64,000 nt of DNA from Azospirillum canadense. Its GTDB lineage: Bacteria > Pseudomonadota > Alphaproteobacteria > Azospirillales > Azospirillaceae. The stretch's first letter is position 1. The number at the start of each line of letters is the position of its first letter. The notes beneath the pieces were generated by a model that did no database searches, was not told where the DNA came from, and saw only the letters and a program-made list of their open reading frames with translations. The stretch is taken from contig NZ_JAOQNG010000004.1 in NCBI RefSeq assembly GCF_025961225.1, forward strand, positions 403,001 to 467,000. The letters are read 5' to 3'. This document shows, one piece after another, positions 16,406 to 24,226 of the stretch. The position numbers were made by a program, and so were the translations under genes.

Positions 16406-17413
16406 TCAGTAGCCGAGGTCGGTCTTCGGCTTCTTCGTGACCGCCTCCAGGAAGCGGTAGTCGAGGTTCTTCTCCGCCTCGGCCGAGACGTCGTGGGAGA
16501 TGTATTTCAGGTCGCGCATCATCGCGGCGATGGCGAGCGTGCTGTCCTTGTGCATGGCGTAGTCGGGGGAGGCGTTCTTCAGCGCTTCCGCCGCCACGGC
16601 CTTGTCCATGCCGGTGTATTTGTTGATCACGTCCACCCAGGCGGCCTGGTCGGACTTCAGTTTGTCCACCATGGCGACGACGGAGCCGACGGTGGCCTCG
16701 ACCGCCTGCGGGTGCTCCTTGATCACGTCGGAGCGGGTGACGATCAGGTTGGTCAGGTTGCCGGCCGCCTGGTCGTAGGGCAGGGCGAAATGCTTGCCGA
16801 CGCCGGTCTGGCGGATCTGCGAGGCGAAGGGCTCCACCGTGCAGATCACGTCCACCTCGCCGCGCTGCAGAGCGGCGGCGTGGTCCGACGGATTCGGGAT
16901 GTTGATGAACTGCACGTCCTTGTTGACGTTGATGCCGTGCTTCAGCAGGGCGCCGCGCATGTGGATGTCCTGGGCGTTGCCGCGCGACGCCGCGACGCGC
17001 AGCGGCTCCCCCTTCTCCTTGCGGGCGGCGATCAGCGCCTTCAGCCCGTCCCAGTCATCCGCCTTCAGGTCGATGCCCTTGGCCGTGACGATCTCCGACC
17101 CACCGTTCACTTGGCCCGACACCGCGACCACGTCGAAGCCCTTGTCGAGCGCCGTGATGTAGTGGAGATAGGTGACCTGGGCGACGTCGATGCTCTTGGA
17201 CACCAGTGCGGTCAGGACGTCGTTGCCGGAGTTGAAGTTGATCGCCTCGATCTCTACCCCCTTGGCCAGCCCCGGGGTCAGCGCCATCGGCAGGCAGTGG
17301 GCGCATTTCGCGAAGCCCAGCTTGATCGTATCCGCCGCCTGAGCGGAAGCGGTGGCCGACAGGGCCAGGATGGCGGCGACAACTGTCTTCAAAACGGTGG
17401 TCCGGAACGTCAT
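16406..17413 (-). CDS. Nitrate/taurine-type ABC transporter substrate-binding protein
   Basis: 335 aa with a Sec signal peptide (cleavage after TASAQA near residue 26). The mature protein begins ADTIKLGFAKCAHCLPMAL; this Cys-x-x-Cys pair next to the ligand loop is unusual for the family. NFNSGNDVLTALVSKSIDVA is the family SsuA/THI5-like loop. It is the first gene of the operon. A Shine-Dalgarno-like GGGGAG lies about 9 bases before the ATG. ThiY-like relatives bind pyrimidine-type compounds, which would fit the downstream dihydropyrimidinase, but this is an inference. Confidence 0.9.
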   Translation of the reverse strand: MTFRTTVLKTVVAAILALSATASAQAADTIKLGFAKCAHCLPMALTPGLAKGVEIEAINFNSGNDVLTALVSKSIDVAQVTYLHYITALDKGFDVVAVSGQVNGGSEIVTAKGIDLKADDWDGLKALIAARKEKGEPLRVAASRGNAQDIHMRGALLKHGINVNKDVQFINIPNPSDHAAALQRGEVDVICTVEPFASQIRQTGVGKHFALPYDQAAGNLTNLIVTRSDVIKEHPQAVEATVGSVVAMVDKLKSDQAAWVDVINKYTGMDKAVAAEALKNASPDYAMHKDSTLAIAAMMRDLKYISHDVSAEAEKNLDYRFLEAVTKKPKTDLGY

Positions 17414-17452
17414 GTCCGTGGGCTCCCCATGCGGTTGCGTCCCACAGCCGGT

Positions 17453-17470
17453 CGCAAGCGCCGTGCCAAA
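17453..17470 (-). promoter_or_regulatory. Sigma-54 promoter of the transporter/cyclic-amide operon
   Basis: The minus strand reads TTGGCACGGCGCTTGCG. It matches TTGGCACGN4TTGCW at every position except the last, with GG (17467-17466) and GC (17455-17454) ten bases apart. The predicted start near 17442 leaves a leader of about 29 bases before the ATG at 17413. This is the best sigma-54 element in the window and predicts activator-dependent, probably nitrogen-controlled, expression. Confidence 0.75.
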
Positions 17471-17480
17471 TTGTATACAA
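17471..17480. promoter_or_regulatory. TTGTATACAA operator palindrome (candidate GntR/FCD site)
   Basis: A perfect ten-base palindrome lies immediately upstream of the -24 box of the sigma-54 promoter and between the divergent operon and the GntR gene. FCD-type GntR regulators typically bind short TNGTNNNACNA-like palindromes, which this matches. Its place next to the promoter would let the regulator block polymerase or activator access. Confidence 0.65.
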
Positions 17481-17639
17481 AATAATGATCAGCATTTTGT
17501 TGGCTGTTTTCAGCGGCTTACGGCATAATAGTGAGGAGGCGCGGTCCGACGATGGCTGTGCCCCGATTTTGGGCAAAGAGCATCCTTTTGGCGTGCATGC
17601 CCAAGCATGCGGCACTTTGGGGAAGGAACCGGGGCGAGC

Positions 17640-18332
17640 ATGGACGCGCTGAAGACCGTGAAGACCACCGCCCGGCCGATCCGCCGCTCCACGCTGCATC
17701 ATTCCGCCGTGGCGGAACTGCGCGCGATGATCCTGGACGGGGAGTTGCCGCCGGGCGTCCGCGTGCCGGAGGTGCAGCTGTGCGAGCAGCTGGGCATCTC
17801 CCGCACGCCGTTGCGCGAGGCCCTGCGCGTGCTGTCCTCGGAAGGGCTGGTGGAGTTGCGCCCGCACCGCGGCGCCATCGTGGCGCCGGTCGATCCCAAC
17901 GAGATCGCGGCGATCTTCGAGGTGATGGACGCGCTGGAACGTCTGGCCGGGACCCTGGCCTGCAAGAACGGGCTGGATACCGAGTTCGCCAAGCTGGACC
18001 GCATGCACGACCAGCTCGTCGCGCAGCACGAGGCGGGGGAGCGCGCGGCCTATTTCCTGACCAACCGGCAGATCCACGCGCAGATCGTCGCCATGGCGCG
18101 CAACCCGGCGCTGGAGGCGACCTACGGCGGCTTTGCGACGAAGATCCTGCGCGCCCGCTCGCTCGCCAACTACGACGCCGGCCGCTGGCAGGAGTCGGTG
18201 GACGAGCACGAGGTCTTCATGACGGCGCTGCGCCGGCGCGACGCCGAGGAATTCGGCGCCCTGCTGGCCGACCACAGCCGCCGCACGGCCGTGGCCGTCA
18301 TCCAGGCATTGCAGCCGGTGCGCGCTCCGTAA
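17640..18332 (+). CDS. GntR family transcriptional regulator, FCD subfamily
   Basis: 230 aa from MDALKTVKTT; an ATG eleven codons upstream is also in frame but lies before the GGGGAAGGAA ribosome-site-like stretch. The winged helix-turn-helix spans about 18-85 (MILDGELPPGVRVPEVQLCE, then GISRTPLREALRVLSSEGLV). The all-helical FCD domain fills the rest, with NRQIHAQI and SVDEHEVFMTAL supplying metal-binding His and Asp residues. It is divergent from the six-gene operon and is its likely ligand-responsive repressor. The last 35 bases overlap the convergent response regulator gene. Confidence 0.92.
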   Translation: MDALKTVKTTARPIRRSTLHHSAVAELRAMILDGELPPGVRVPEVQLCEQLGISRTPLREALRVLSSEGLVELRPHRGAIVAPVDPNEIAAIFEVMDALERLAGTLACKNGLDTEFAKLDRMHDQLVAQHEAGERAAYFLTNRQIHAQIVAMARNPALEATYGGFATKILRARSLANYDAGRWQESVDEHEVFMTALRRRDAEEFGALLADHSRRTAVAVIQALQPVRAP

Positions 18333-19116
18333 CGCCCGAGAATGCCGCCGAACTCCGGGCAAACTCGGCGTGCGCCGCGACGATGTCGACCGGCATGGCG
18401 AACACGTAGCCTTCGCTGCGGACCGTCTTGATGTAGGCAGGTTCGCGCGCGTCGTCGCGCAGCCGCTGGCGGACCCGGCTGACCAGAAGGTCGATGGAGC
18501 GCTCGAACAGTTCGGCCTCCCGCCCTTGGGTCAGGTTGAGCAACTGGTCGCGGGACAGAACCCGCTGCGGATGGTCGAGGAAGACCTGCAGGAGCCGGTA
18601 TTCGGCGCCGCTCAGCGCAACAACGCCGCCGCCGGGGTCGAGCAGGTGACGGGCCGTGGTGTCGAGCCGCCAGTCGCCGAACCGCAGGAGCCGGCCGGCC
18701 CCGGTCGCCTGCCCGGTCACCTGGAAATTCGGCGGCAGCATGCGCGTGCGGCGCAGGACCGCCTTGATGCGGGCCAGCAGTTCGCGCGCCGCGAAGGGTT
18801 TCGTCAGATAATCGTCGGCCCCCATTTCCAGCCCGACGATCCGGTCCGTCTCGTCGCCGCAGGCCGTCAGCATCAGGACCGGCGTCGCGCCATGGCGGCC
18901 GGCGCGCAGCTCCCGGCACAGCGCCAGCCCGTCGTCGCCCGGCATCATGAGGTCCAGGATGATCAGGTCCGCCCGGTCGCGCTCCAGGAACCTCCGCATC
19001 TGCCGCCCGTCCGCGGCCGTGGTGGTGCGCAGCCCGTTCCTCTTCAGATAGTCGGACACGAGGTCCCGGATGTCCCGGTCGTCGTCGACGATCAGGACGT
19101 GGTCGATGTGGTCCAT
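18298..19116 (-). CDS. OmpR/PhoB-family response regulator
   Basis: 272 aa from MDHIDHVLIVDDD; earlier in-frame ATGs exist but would add a tail with no REC similarity. The receiver domain (4-118) has the acidic pocket Asp11-Asp12, phospho-acceptor Asp55 in LIILDLMMPG and the conserved Lys in DDYLTKPF. The C-terminal winged helix (about 145-245) includes LSGAEYRLLQVFLDHPQRVL and YIKTVRSEGYVFA. No histidine kinase is adjacent, so it is an orphan here. It is divergent from dipZ, a plausible target. Confidence 0.92.
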   Translation of the reverse strand: MDHIDHVLIVDDDRDIRDLVSDYLKRNGLRTTTAADGRQMRRFLERDRADLIILDLMMPGDDGLALCRELRAGRHGATPVLMLTACGDETDRIVGLEMGADDYLTKPFAARELLARIKAVLRRTRMLPPNFQVTGQATGAGRLLRFGDWRLDTTARHLLDPGGGVVALSGAEYRLLQVFLDHPQRVLSRDQLLNLTQGREAELFERSIDLLVSRVRQRLRDDAREPAYIKTVRSEGYVFAMPVDIVAAHAEFARSSAAFSGVTERAPAAMPG

Positions 19117-19184
19117 GCCGAATGCTCCATGCCGAACGCTCAACGCCGGTTTGTCCCGGCTGACGCCGATCGGCGGCTTCATGC

Positions 19185-19213
19185 TGGACAAAACTTATCA
19201 TCATAACTATTAT
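19185..19213 (+). promoter_or_regulatory. Sigma-70-type promoter of dipZ
   Basis: TGGACA (19185-19190) and TATTAT (19208-19213) each differ from consensus by one base and are separated by exactly 17 bases of AT-rich spacer. The start point would be near 19220, about 50 bases before the dipZ ATG. AT richness contrasts sharply with the surroundings. Confidence 0.6.
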
Positions 19214-19270
19214 TGTACAAATGAAACGGACGACCCCCATCGGCGTCCGGCGGATCCGAAAGGTTCGGCC

Positions 19271-21022
19271 ATGACCCTTTTCCTGGTTTCCTATCTGGCG
19301 GGCGTGCTGACGATCCTCAGCCCCTGCATCCTGCCCATCGTGCCCTTCGTGTTTTCGACGGCGGGGCAGCCCGCCGGCCGCAGCGTGCTGCCGATGCTGG
19401 CCGGCATGGTGGCGAGCTTCGCGGGAGTCGCGACGCTCGCCGCCGTTGGCGGTCAGTGGGCTGTCGGTGCCAACGAGGCCGGGCGGCTCGCCGCCCTCGC
19501 CCTGATGGCCGTGTTCGGCTGGACGCTGCTGTCGCCGCGCGCCGCCGCGGTGCTGAGCCGCCCATGGCTCGCGCTGGGAAACCGGCTGTCGGGCCGGGCC
19601 GGGGGGCGGCCGGCGACCGTCGGCGGGTCACTGCTGTTGGGCGTGGCGACCGGCTTCCTGTGGACCCCCTGCGCCGGCCCCATCCTGGGGCTGGTCCTGA
19701 CCGGCGCCGCGCTCCAGGGGGCCAACGCGCAGACGACCCTGTTCCTGGCGGCCTACGCGGCCGGCGCCGCGACGTCGCTTGCCCTGGCGGTGCTCGCCGG
19801 CGGCCGGATGCTGGCGGCGATGAAGCGCTCCCTGGGCGCCGGCGAGCGTGTCCGGAAGGGGCTGGGCGCCGCCGTCCTCGCCGGTGTGGCCGCCATCGCG
19901 CTGGGCGTCGACACCGGCCTGCTGGCGCGCCTGTCCTACGCCGGCACCACCGGGATCGAGCAGTCCCTTCTCGACCAGCTTCCCGCCGCAGGCTTGACGG
20001 ACAGGAGCATGGCCATGGCCGCCACCGACACGAACCGCCCCTACCGCAGCAGCCTGCCGGTGGAAGGGCGGCTTCCGTCCCTCGGTGGGGCGGTCGAATG
20101 GCTGAACTCCGGGCCGCTCTCCGCGGAGCAGCTCCGCGGGAAGGTGGTCCTGGTCGATTTCTGGACCTACTCCTGCATCAACTGCATCCGGACGCTGCCC
20201 TACCTGCGGGCCTGGGCGGAGACGTATAAGGACCAGGGATTGGTCGTGATCGGCGTCCACACGCCGGAATTCGCCTTCGAGAAGAAGATCGCGAACGTCA
20301 AGGGCGCCCTCCGCGACTTCAAGATCAGCTACCCGGTCGCGGTGGACAGCGACTTCACGATCTGGCGCGCCTTCGGCAACAGCTACTGGCCGGCCCTCTA
20401 CTTCGTCGACGCCGAGGGGCGCATCCGCCACCACCAGTTCGGCGAGGGCGGCTACGAGCGGTCGGAGCGGGTCATCCAGGACTTGCTGGCCGACGCGGCG
20501 GGACGGCGGAGCGCCGACGCCGGGCTCGTCAACCCGGACGCGCCGGGGGCGCAGGCCGCCGCCGACCTTGCCGACGCCCGCTCGGGCGAGACCTACATCG
20601 GCTATGAGAAGGCGGACGGTTTCGCGTCGCCCGAAGGCGTGCGCCCCGGCCGGCCGCAGGACTACACCGTCGGCACGCCGAGGCTCAACCGCTGGGGTTT
20701 GGCCGGCAACTGGACGGTCGGGGCGGAGCAGGCCCGGCTGAACCGGCCCGGCGGGGGGATCGTCCACCGCTTCAGCGCGCGGGACCTGCACCTCGTGCTC
20801 GGCCCCGGTCCGGACGGCAAGCCGGTGCGCTTCCAGGTCACGGTCGACGGCAAGGCGCCGGGAGCGGACCATGGCGCGGACATCACCGCCGACGGCACCG
20901 GCACGGTGTCGGAAACCCGGCTCTACCAGCTCGTGCGGCAGGCGGGGGACGTGCGCGAGCGGACCTTCGAGATCCGCTTCCTCGAACCCGGCGTCGACGC
21001 CTACGTCTTCACCTTTGGCTGA
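19271..21022 (+). CDS. dipZ: DipZ-type CcdA/thioredoxin fusion, cytochrome c biogenesis/thiol transfer protein
   Basis: 583 aa. The first about 230 residues are a CcdA-like membrane domain with the paired redox cysteines Cys19 (LSPCILPIVPF) and Cys134 (WTPCAGPILG). A periplasmic thioredoxin-like domain follows, with TYSCINCIRT (Cys302 and Cys305). The last about 150 residues form the C-terminal domain typical of mycobacterial and proteobacterial DipZ. The protein would pass electrons from cytoplasmic thioredoxin to extracytoplasmic disulfides. The start at MTLFLVSYLAG was chosen because it begins the first membrane helix. Divergent from the response regulator, convergent with ohrR. Confidence 0.93.
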   Translation: MTLFLVSYLAGVLTILSPCILPIVPFVFSTAGQPAGRSVLPMLAGMVASFAGVATLAAVGGQWAVGANEAGRLAALALMAVFGWTLLSPRAAAVLSRPWLALGNRLSGRAGGRPATVGGSLLLGVATGFLWTPCAGPILGLVLTGAALQGANAQTTLFLAAYAAGAATSLALAVLAGGRMLAAMKRSLGAGERVRKGLGAAVLAGVAAIALGVDTGLLARLSYAGTTGIEQSLLDQLPAAGLTDRSMAMAATDTNRPYRSSLPVEGRLPSLGGAVEWLNSGPLSAEQLRGKVVLVDFWTYSCINCIRTLPYLRAWAETYKDQGLVVIGVHTPEFAFEKKIANVKGALRDFKISYPVAVDSDFTIWRAFGNSYWPALYFVDAEGRIRHHQFGEGGYERSERVIQDLLADAAGRRSADAGLVNPDAPGAQAAADLADARSGETYIGYEKADGFASPEGVRPGRPQDYTVGTPRLNRWGLAGNWTVGAEQARLNRPGGGIVHRFSARDLHLVLGPGPDGKPVRFQVTVDGKAPGADHGADITADGTGTVSETRLYQLVRQAGDVRERTFEIRFLEPGVDAYVFTFG

Positions 21023-21052
21023 GGCACGGCCAGCTGAGGCTGGCCGGTACGG

Positions 21053-21556
21053 TCACGCCTCACCCCGGGCGGCCTTCTGCAAATTGTCCCGCAGCCGCGC
21101 CACGGCCTTCTGGAGGACACGGAACTCGTCCGGCGGAAGGCCGGAGGCCGCCACCGTCAGCTCCCCGAACCCCAGCCCCTTCTCGCGGAGCTGGCGGCCG
21201 GCCTCGGTCAGGGCGACGCGGACGACGCGCTCGTCCTCATGGTCGCGCATCCGCGTGACGTAGCCCATGGCTTCGAGGCGCTGCAGCATCGGCGTCATGG
21301 TGCTGGGTTCGAGGAACAGCTTGTCGCTCAGGCTCTTCACCGTCTGCCGGTCCTCCTCCCACAGCGCGATGATCGTGATGTACTGCGGGTAGGTGGCGCC
21401 AAGCTGCTCCAACACCGGCTTGTAGACCCGGGAGTAGGCGAGGTTGGCGGAATAGATCGAGAAGCACATGAAATCGGCCAGCCTGGCGGCCTCCGACCGC
21501 TTGGCCGGTTGTTTCGGCGTTTCGCCTGGCGGCGTGTTGGTCGGCTTGCGGCTCAT
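21053..21556 (-). CDS. ohrR: OhrR-type MarR family organic-peroxide-sensing regulator (one-Cys form)
   Basis: 167 aa. The reactive cysteine region reads FMCFSIYSANLAYSRVYKPV, with Cys31 and the hydrogen-bonding tyrosines Tyr36, Tyr41 and Tyr45. The MarR winged helix includes LFLEPSTMTPMLQRLEAMGY. No second cysteine is present, so oxidation must be completed by a low-molecular-weight thiol, as in Bacillus-type OhrR. The N-terminal 25 residues are a hydrophilic extension. It is divergent from a hydrolase gene, not from an ohr gene; the nearest ohr is 3.2 kb away. Confidence 0.85.
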   Translation of the reverse strand: MSRKPTNTPPGETPKQPAKRSEAARLADFMCFSIYSANLAYSRVYKPVLEQLGATYPQYITIIALWEEDRQTVKSLSDKLFLEPSTMTPMLQRLEAMGYVTRMRDHEDERVVRVALTEAGRQLREKGLGFGELTVAASGLPPDEFRVLQKAVARLRDNLQKAARGEA

Positions 21557-21575
21557 GGCGGCGCCCGGATTCCTT

Positions 21576-21597
21576 TATCACGATAATCATTATGATA
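21576..21597. promoter_or_regulatory. Imperfect AT-rich palindrome, candidate OhrR operator
   Basis: TATCA at the left end and TGATA at the right end enclose ATAATCATTAT; 16 of 22 positions are dyad-symmetric, and the inner ATCATTATGAT is a perfect odd palindrome. It lies 20 bases upstream of the ohrR ATG and between two divergent genes. MarR-family proteins bind palindromes of this size. Confidence 0.5.
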
Positions 21598-21655
21598 GCG
21601 CGTTTGGGTGCCGCCGGCCATGCGGTCGCTCGGCCCTACGGTTGCTCGGCCCTGG

Positions 21656-21694
21656 CTTGGCCTGAGCGGACTTGGCCTGAGCGGACTTGGCCTG
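21656..21694 (+). repeat. 15-base tandem repeat, 2.6 copies
   Basis: CTTGGCCTGAGCGGA is repeated perfectly at 21656 and 21671, with a partial third copy at 21686. It lies in the leader of the hydrolase gene, 20 bases before the chosen start. Its multiple-of-three length keeps an upstream reading frame open, which is why a longer N-terminus appears possible. Confidence 0.75.
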
Positions 21695-21714
21695 CACGAT
21701 TGAGCGCTATCTTT

Positions 21715-22635
21715 ATGAGCATGGACATGCTTGATCCCGCCGCCGACGCCATCATGCCCGGCTTCCGCCGCCTGGACCTGGACACCACCAGCGCCCGCAT
21801 CCGCGTCGCCGTGTCGACGTCGAATCATAGCGGACCGCCGGTCCTGCTGCTGCACGGGCACCCGCAGACTCACCTGACCTGGTACCGGGTGGCGCCCCGG
21901 TTGGTGGAGGCCGGCTGCACGATCGTGGCCGCCGACCTGCGCGGCTACGGCGACTCGTCGAAGCCGCCGGGCGGGGAGGGGCACGCCAACTACAGCAAGC
22001 GCGCCATGGCGCTGGACCAGGTGGAGGTGATGCGGGCGCTGGGGCACGAGCGATTCGCCGTGGTCGGGCACGACCGGGGTGGGCGGGTGGCCCACCGCAT
22101 GGCGCTCGACCATCCCGGCGCGGTGGAGCGTCTGGCCCTGCTCGACATCGCGCCGACCGCGACCATGTACGCCCGCACCAATCGGGAGTTCGCCACCCGC
22201 TATTTCTGGTGGTTCTTCCTGATCCAGCCCTTCGACCTGCCGGAACGGATGATCGGCGCCGATCCGGAACACTTTCTGCGCCGGCACATCGCCGGCCAGA
22301 CCAAAAATCCGGGCACGGAGAACGAGGCGCTGTTCCGGGAGTATCTGCGCTGCTATCGCGACCCGGCGGCCATCCACGCCATCTGCGAGGATTACCGCGC
22401 CGCCGCCTCCATCGACCTGGACCACGACGCGGCCGACGCCGACGCCCGGGTGACCGCCCCGCTGCTCGCGCTGTGGGGCGCCAAGGGGACGGTGGGGGCG
22501 TTGTACGACGTGCTGGAGACGTGGCGGGAGAAGGCTTTGGACGTGCGCGGCCGGGCGCTCGACTGCGGCCACACCCTCCAGGAGGAGGCGCCGGACGAGA
22601 TCGCGGCGGAACTGCTGCGCTTCCTGAAGGGTTGA
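21715..22635 (+). CDS. Alpha/beta hydrolase, haloacetate dehalogenase-like
   Basis: 306 aa. Closest in pattern to fluoroacetate/haloacetate dehalogenases. HGHPQTHLTWYRVAPRL (48-64) is the oxyanion-loop region. Nucleophile Asp120 is in GHDRGGRVAHRM together with carboxylate-binding Arg121 and Arg124. Asp144 is in LLDIAPT, and catalytic His286 in CGHTLQEEAP. In characterised fluoroacetate dehalogenases the halide pocket is His-Trp-Tyr. Here the first position is Trp165 (YFWWFFLIQP) and the Tyr is likely Tyr227 (CEDYRA), so fluoride cleavage is doubtful. Epoxide hydrolysis is less likely given the two arginines. Three close ATGs (21715, 21721, 21727) make the exact start uncertain. Confidence 0.8.
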   Translation: MSMDMLDPAADAIMPGFRRLDLDTTSARIRVAVSTSNHSGPPVLLLHGHPQTHLTWYRVAPRLVEAGCTIVAADLRGYGDSSKPPGGEGHANYSKRAMALDQVEVMRALGHERFAVVGHDRGGRVAHRMALDHPGAVERLALLDIAPTATMYARTNREFATRYFWWFFLIQPFDLPERMIGADPEHFLRRHIAGQTKNPGTENEALFREYLRCYRDPAAIHAICEDYRAAASIDLDHDAADADARVTAPLLALWGAKGTVGALYDVLETWREKALDVRGRALDCGHTLQEEAPDEIAAELLRFLKG

Positions 22636-22795
22636 TCGGCCGCCCGCTTCGGCCACGGCGCTTTCTCCTCGAAGAAGGGGTAGGGGGTCTGATGCTCGCC
22701 GCCGTGGACGATATCCGGGTTGTCCTGATCGCGCGCTGACCATACTCTGCGCGCCAACGCCCCACCAAGGAGGCGGCCCAAGAGGCCGAGAGACA

Positions 22796-24211
22796 ATGCG
22801 TCGTCACCGCCGCGCGAAGATTGTTGCCACCGTCGGACCGGCCAGCAATTCGCCCGAGATGCTGAAACGGCTGTTCATGGCCGGCGTCGATACGTTCCGT
22901 CTGAACTTCAGCCACGGAACCCACGAGGACCACGCCAAGGTCCACGCCGCCATCCGCGCCCTGGAGGCTGAGGTCGGCCGCCCCATCGGCATCCTCCAGG
23001 ACCTTCAGGGTCCCAAGATCCGCGTCGGCACGATCCGCGACGGCAAGATCACCGTCAAGGCCGGCGAGACCATCCGCTTCGTGCTGAAGGGGGCTGACGG
23101 CGACAAGGATTCCATCCCGCTGCCGCACCCGGAGATCTTCGCGGCTGCCGCGCCCGGCCACCATCTGCTGATCGACGACGGCCGCGTGCGCGTCGAGATC
23201 ACCGGCCTCAGCGACGACCACATCGACGCCAAGGTGCTGTTCGGCGGCACCATCTCCAACCGCAAGGGCGTCAACGTCCCCAACACGGTGCTGGAGCTGT
23301 CGCCGCTGACCGCCAAGGACCGCACCGACCTCGCCTTCGGGCTGGAGCTGGGCGTGGACTGGGTTGCCCTGTCCTTCGTGCAGAAGCCGGGCGACCTGCT
23401 GGAGGCGCGCGGCCTGGTCGGCGACCGCGCCGGCCTGATGTCCAAGATCGAGAAGCCGGCGGCGCTGGAGCGCATCGACGACATCATCCGCCTGTCCGAC
23501 GCCGTCATGGTCGCCCGCGGCGACCTGGGCGTGGAGATTCCGCACGAGGAGGTGCCCGGCCGCCAGAAGGAGCTGGTGCGCGCGTGCCGTCTCGCGGTCA
23601 AGCCGGTGATCGTGGCCACCCAGATGCTCGACTCCATGGTCGCTGCCCCGACCCCGACACGGGCCGAGGCGTCGGACGTGGCAACGGCGGTCTACGACGG
23701 CGCCGACGCGGTGATGCTGTCGGCGGAGTCGGCGTCGGGCTCCTACCCCGTCGAGGCGGTGGAGATGATGGACCGCATCATCCGTTCCACCGAGCAGCAC
23801 AAGCTCTACCGCTCGATCATCGACGCCTCCGCTCCGGGTGAGGAGCAGACGGCTCCGCATGCGGTGGCCGCGGCGGCGGCCGAACTGGCGGAGGTGATCC
23901 ACTCCACCGCCATCGTGGCGTTCACCTCCAGTGGCACGACCGCGGCGCGCATCGCGCGCAAGCGCCCGGCGGTGCCGATCCTGGCGATCACCTCCGACCG
24001 CGCGGTGTCGCGCCGGCTGAGCCTGCTGTGGGGTGCCCACAGCGTGCTGTCGGCGGACATCCACACCTACGAAGAGATGGTGGAGCGCGCCATCAACGTC
24101 GGCCAGCTGGAAGGCTTCGTGCGCCCGAACGAAAGCATGGTCGTGGTCGCCGGCATCCCCTTCGCCCAGGCCGGCACCACCAACAACCTGCGCATCATCC
24201 AGGTGAGCTGA
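22796..24211 (+). CDS. pyk: Pyruvate kinase
   Basis: 471 aa, full length. It transfers phosphate from phosphoenolpyruvate to ADP in the last step of glycolysis in the cytoplasm. The start KIVATVGPASNSPEML and FRLNFSHG (about 34-41) carry substrate and potassium-binding residues. SKIEKPAALERID includes the catalytic Lys and metal-binding Glu. MVARGDLGVEIPHEEVPGRQ is the diagnostic block, and the C-terminal domain ends NNLRIIQVS. AGGAGG lies upstream of the ATG, although at long spacing. The downstream hairpin may end the transcript. Confidence 0.97.
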   Translation: MRRHRRAKIVATVGPASNSPEMLKRLFMAGVDTFRLNFSHGTHEDHAKVHAAIRALEAEVGRPIGILQDLQGPKIRVGTIRDGKITVKAGETIRFVLKGADGDKDSIPLPHPEIFAAAAPGHHLLIDDGRVRVEITGLSDDHIDAKVLFGGTISNRKGVNVPNTVLELSPLTAKDRTDLAFGLELGVDWVALSFVQKPGDLLEARGLVGDRAGLMSKIEKPAALERIDDIIRLSDAVMVARGDLGVEIPHEEVPGRQKELVRACRLAVKPVIVATQMLDSMVAAPTPTRAEASDVATAVYDGADAVMLSAESASGSYPVEAVEMMDRIIRSTEQHKLYRSIIDASAPGEEQTAPHAVAAAAAELAEVIHSTAIVAFTSSGTTAARIARKRPAVPILAITSDRAVSRRLSLLWGAHSVLSADIHTYEEMVERAINVGQLEGFVRPNESMVVVAGIPFAQAGTTNNLRIIQVS

Positions 24212-24226
24212 GGGCCGGGACCTCTC

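Noticed and set aside
17493..17530. Sigma-70 promoter for the GntR gene (TTGTTG and CATAAT)
   Set aside because: The spacer is about 21 bases, too long for a working promoter.
19070..19270. N-terminal extension of the DipZ protein
   Set aside because: It would cover the promoter and part of the divergent regulator gene; the ATG at 19271 starts the first membrane helix.
21592..21714. Longer N-terminus of the dehalogenase-like protein including Trp-Pro-Glu-Arg-Thr repeats
   Set aside because: The frame is open only because of a 15-base tandem repeat; it lacks similarity to the family and overlaps the operator palindrome.
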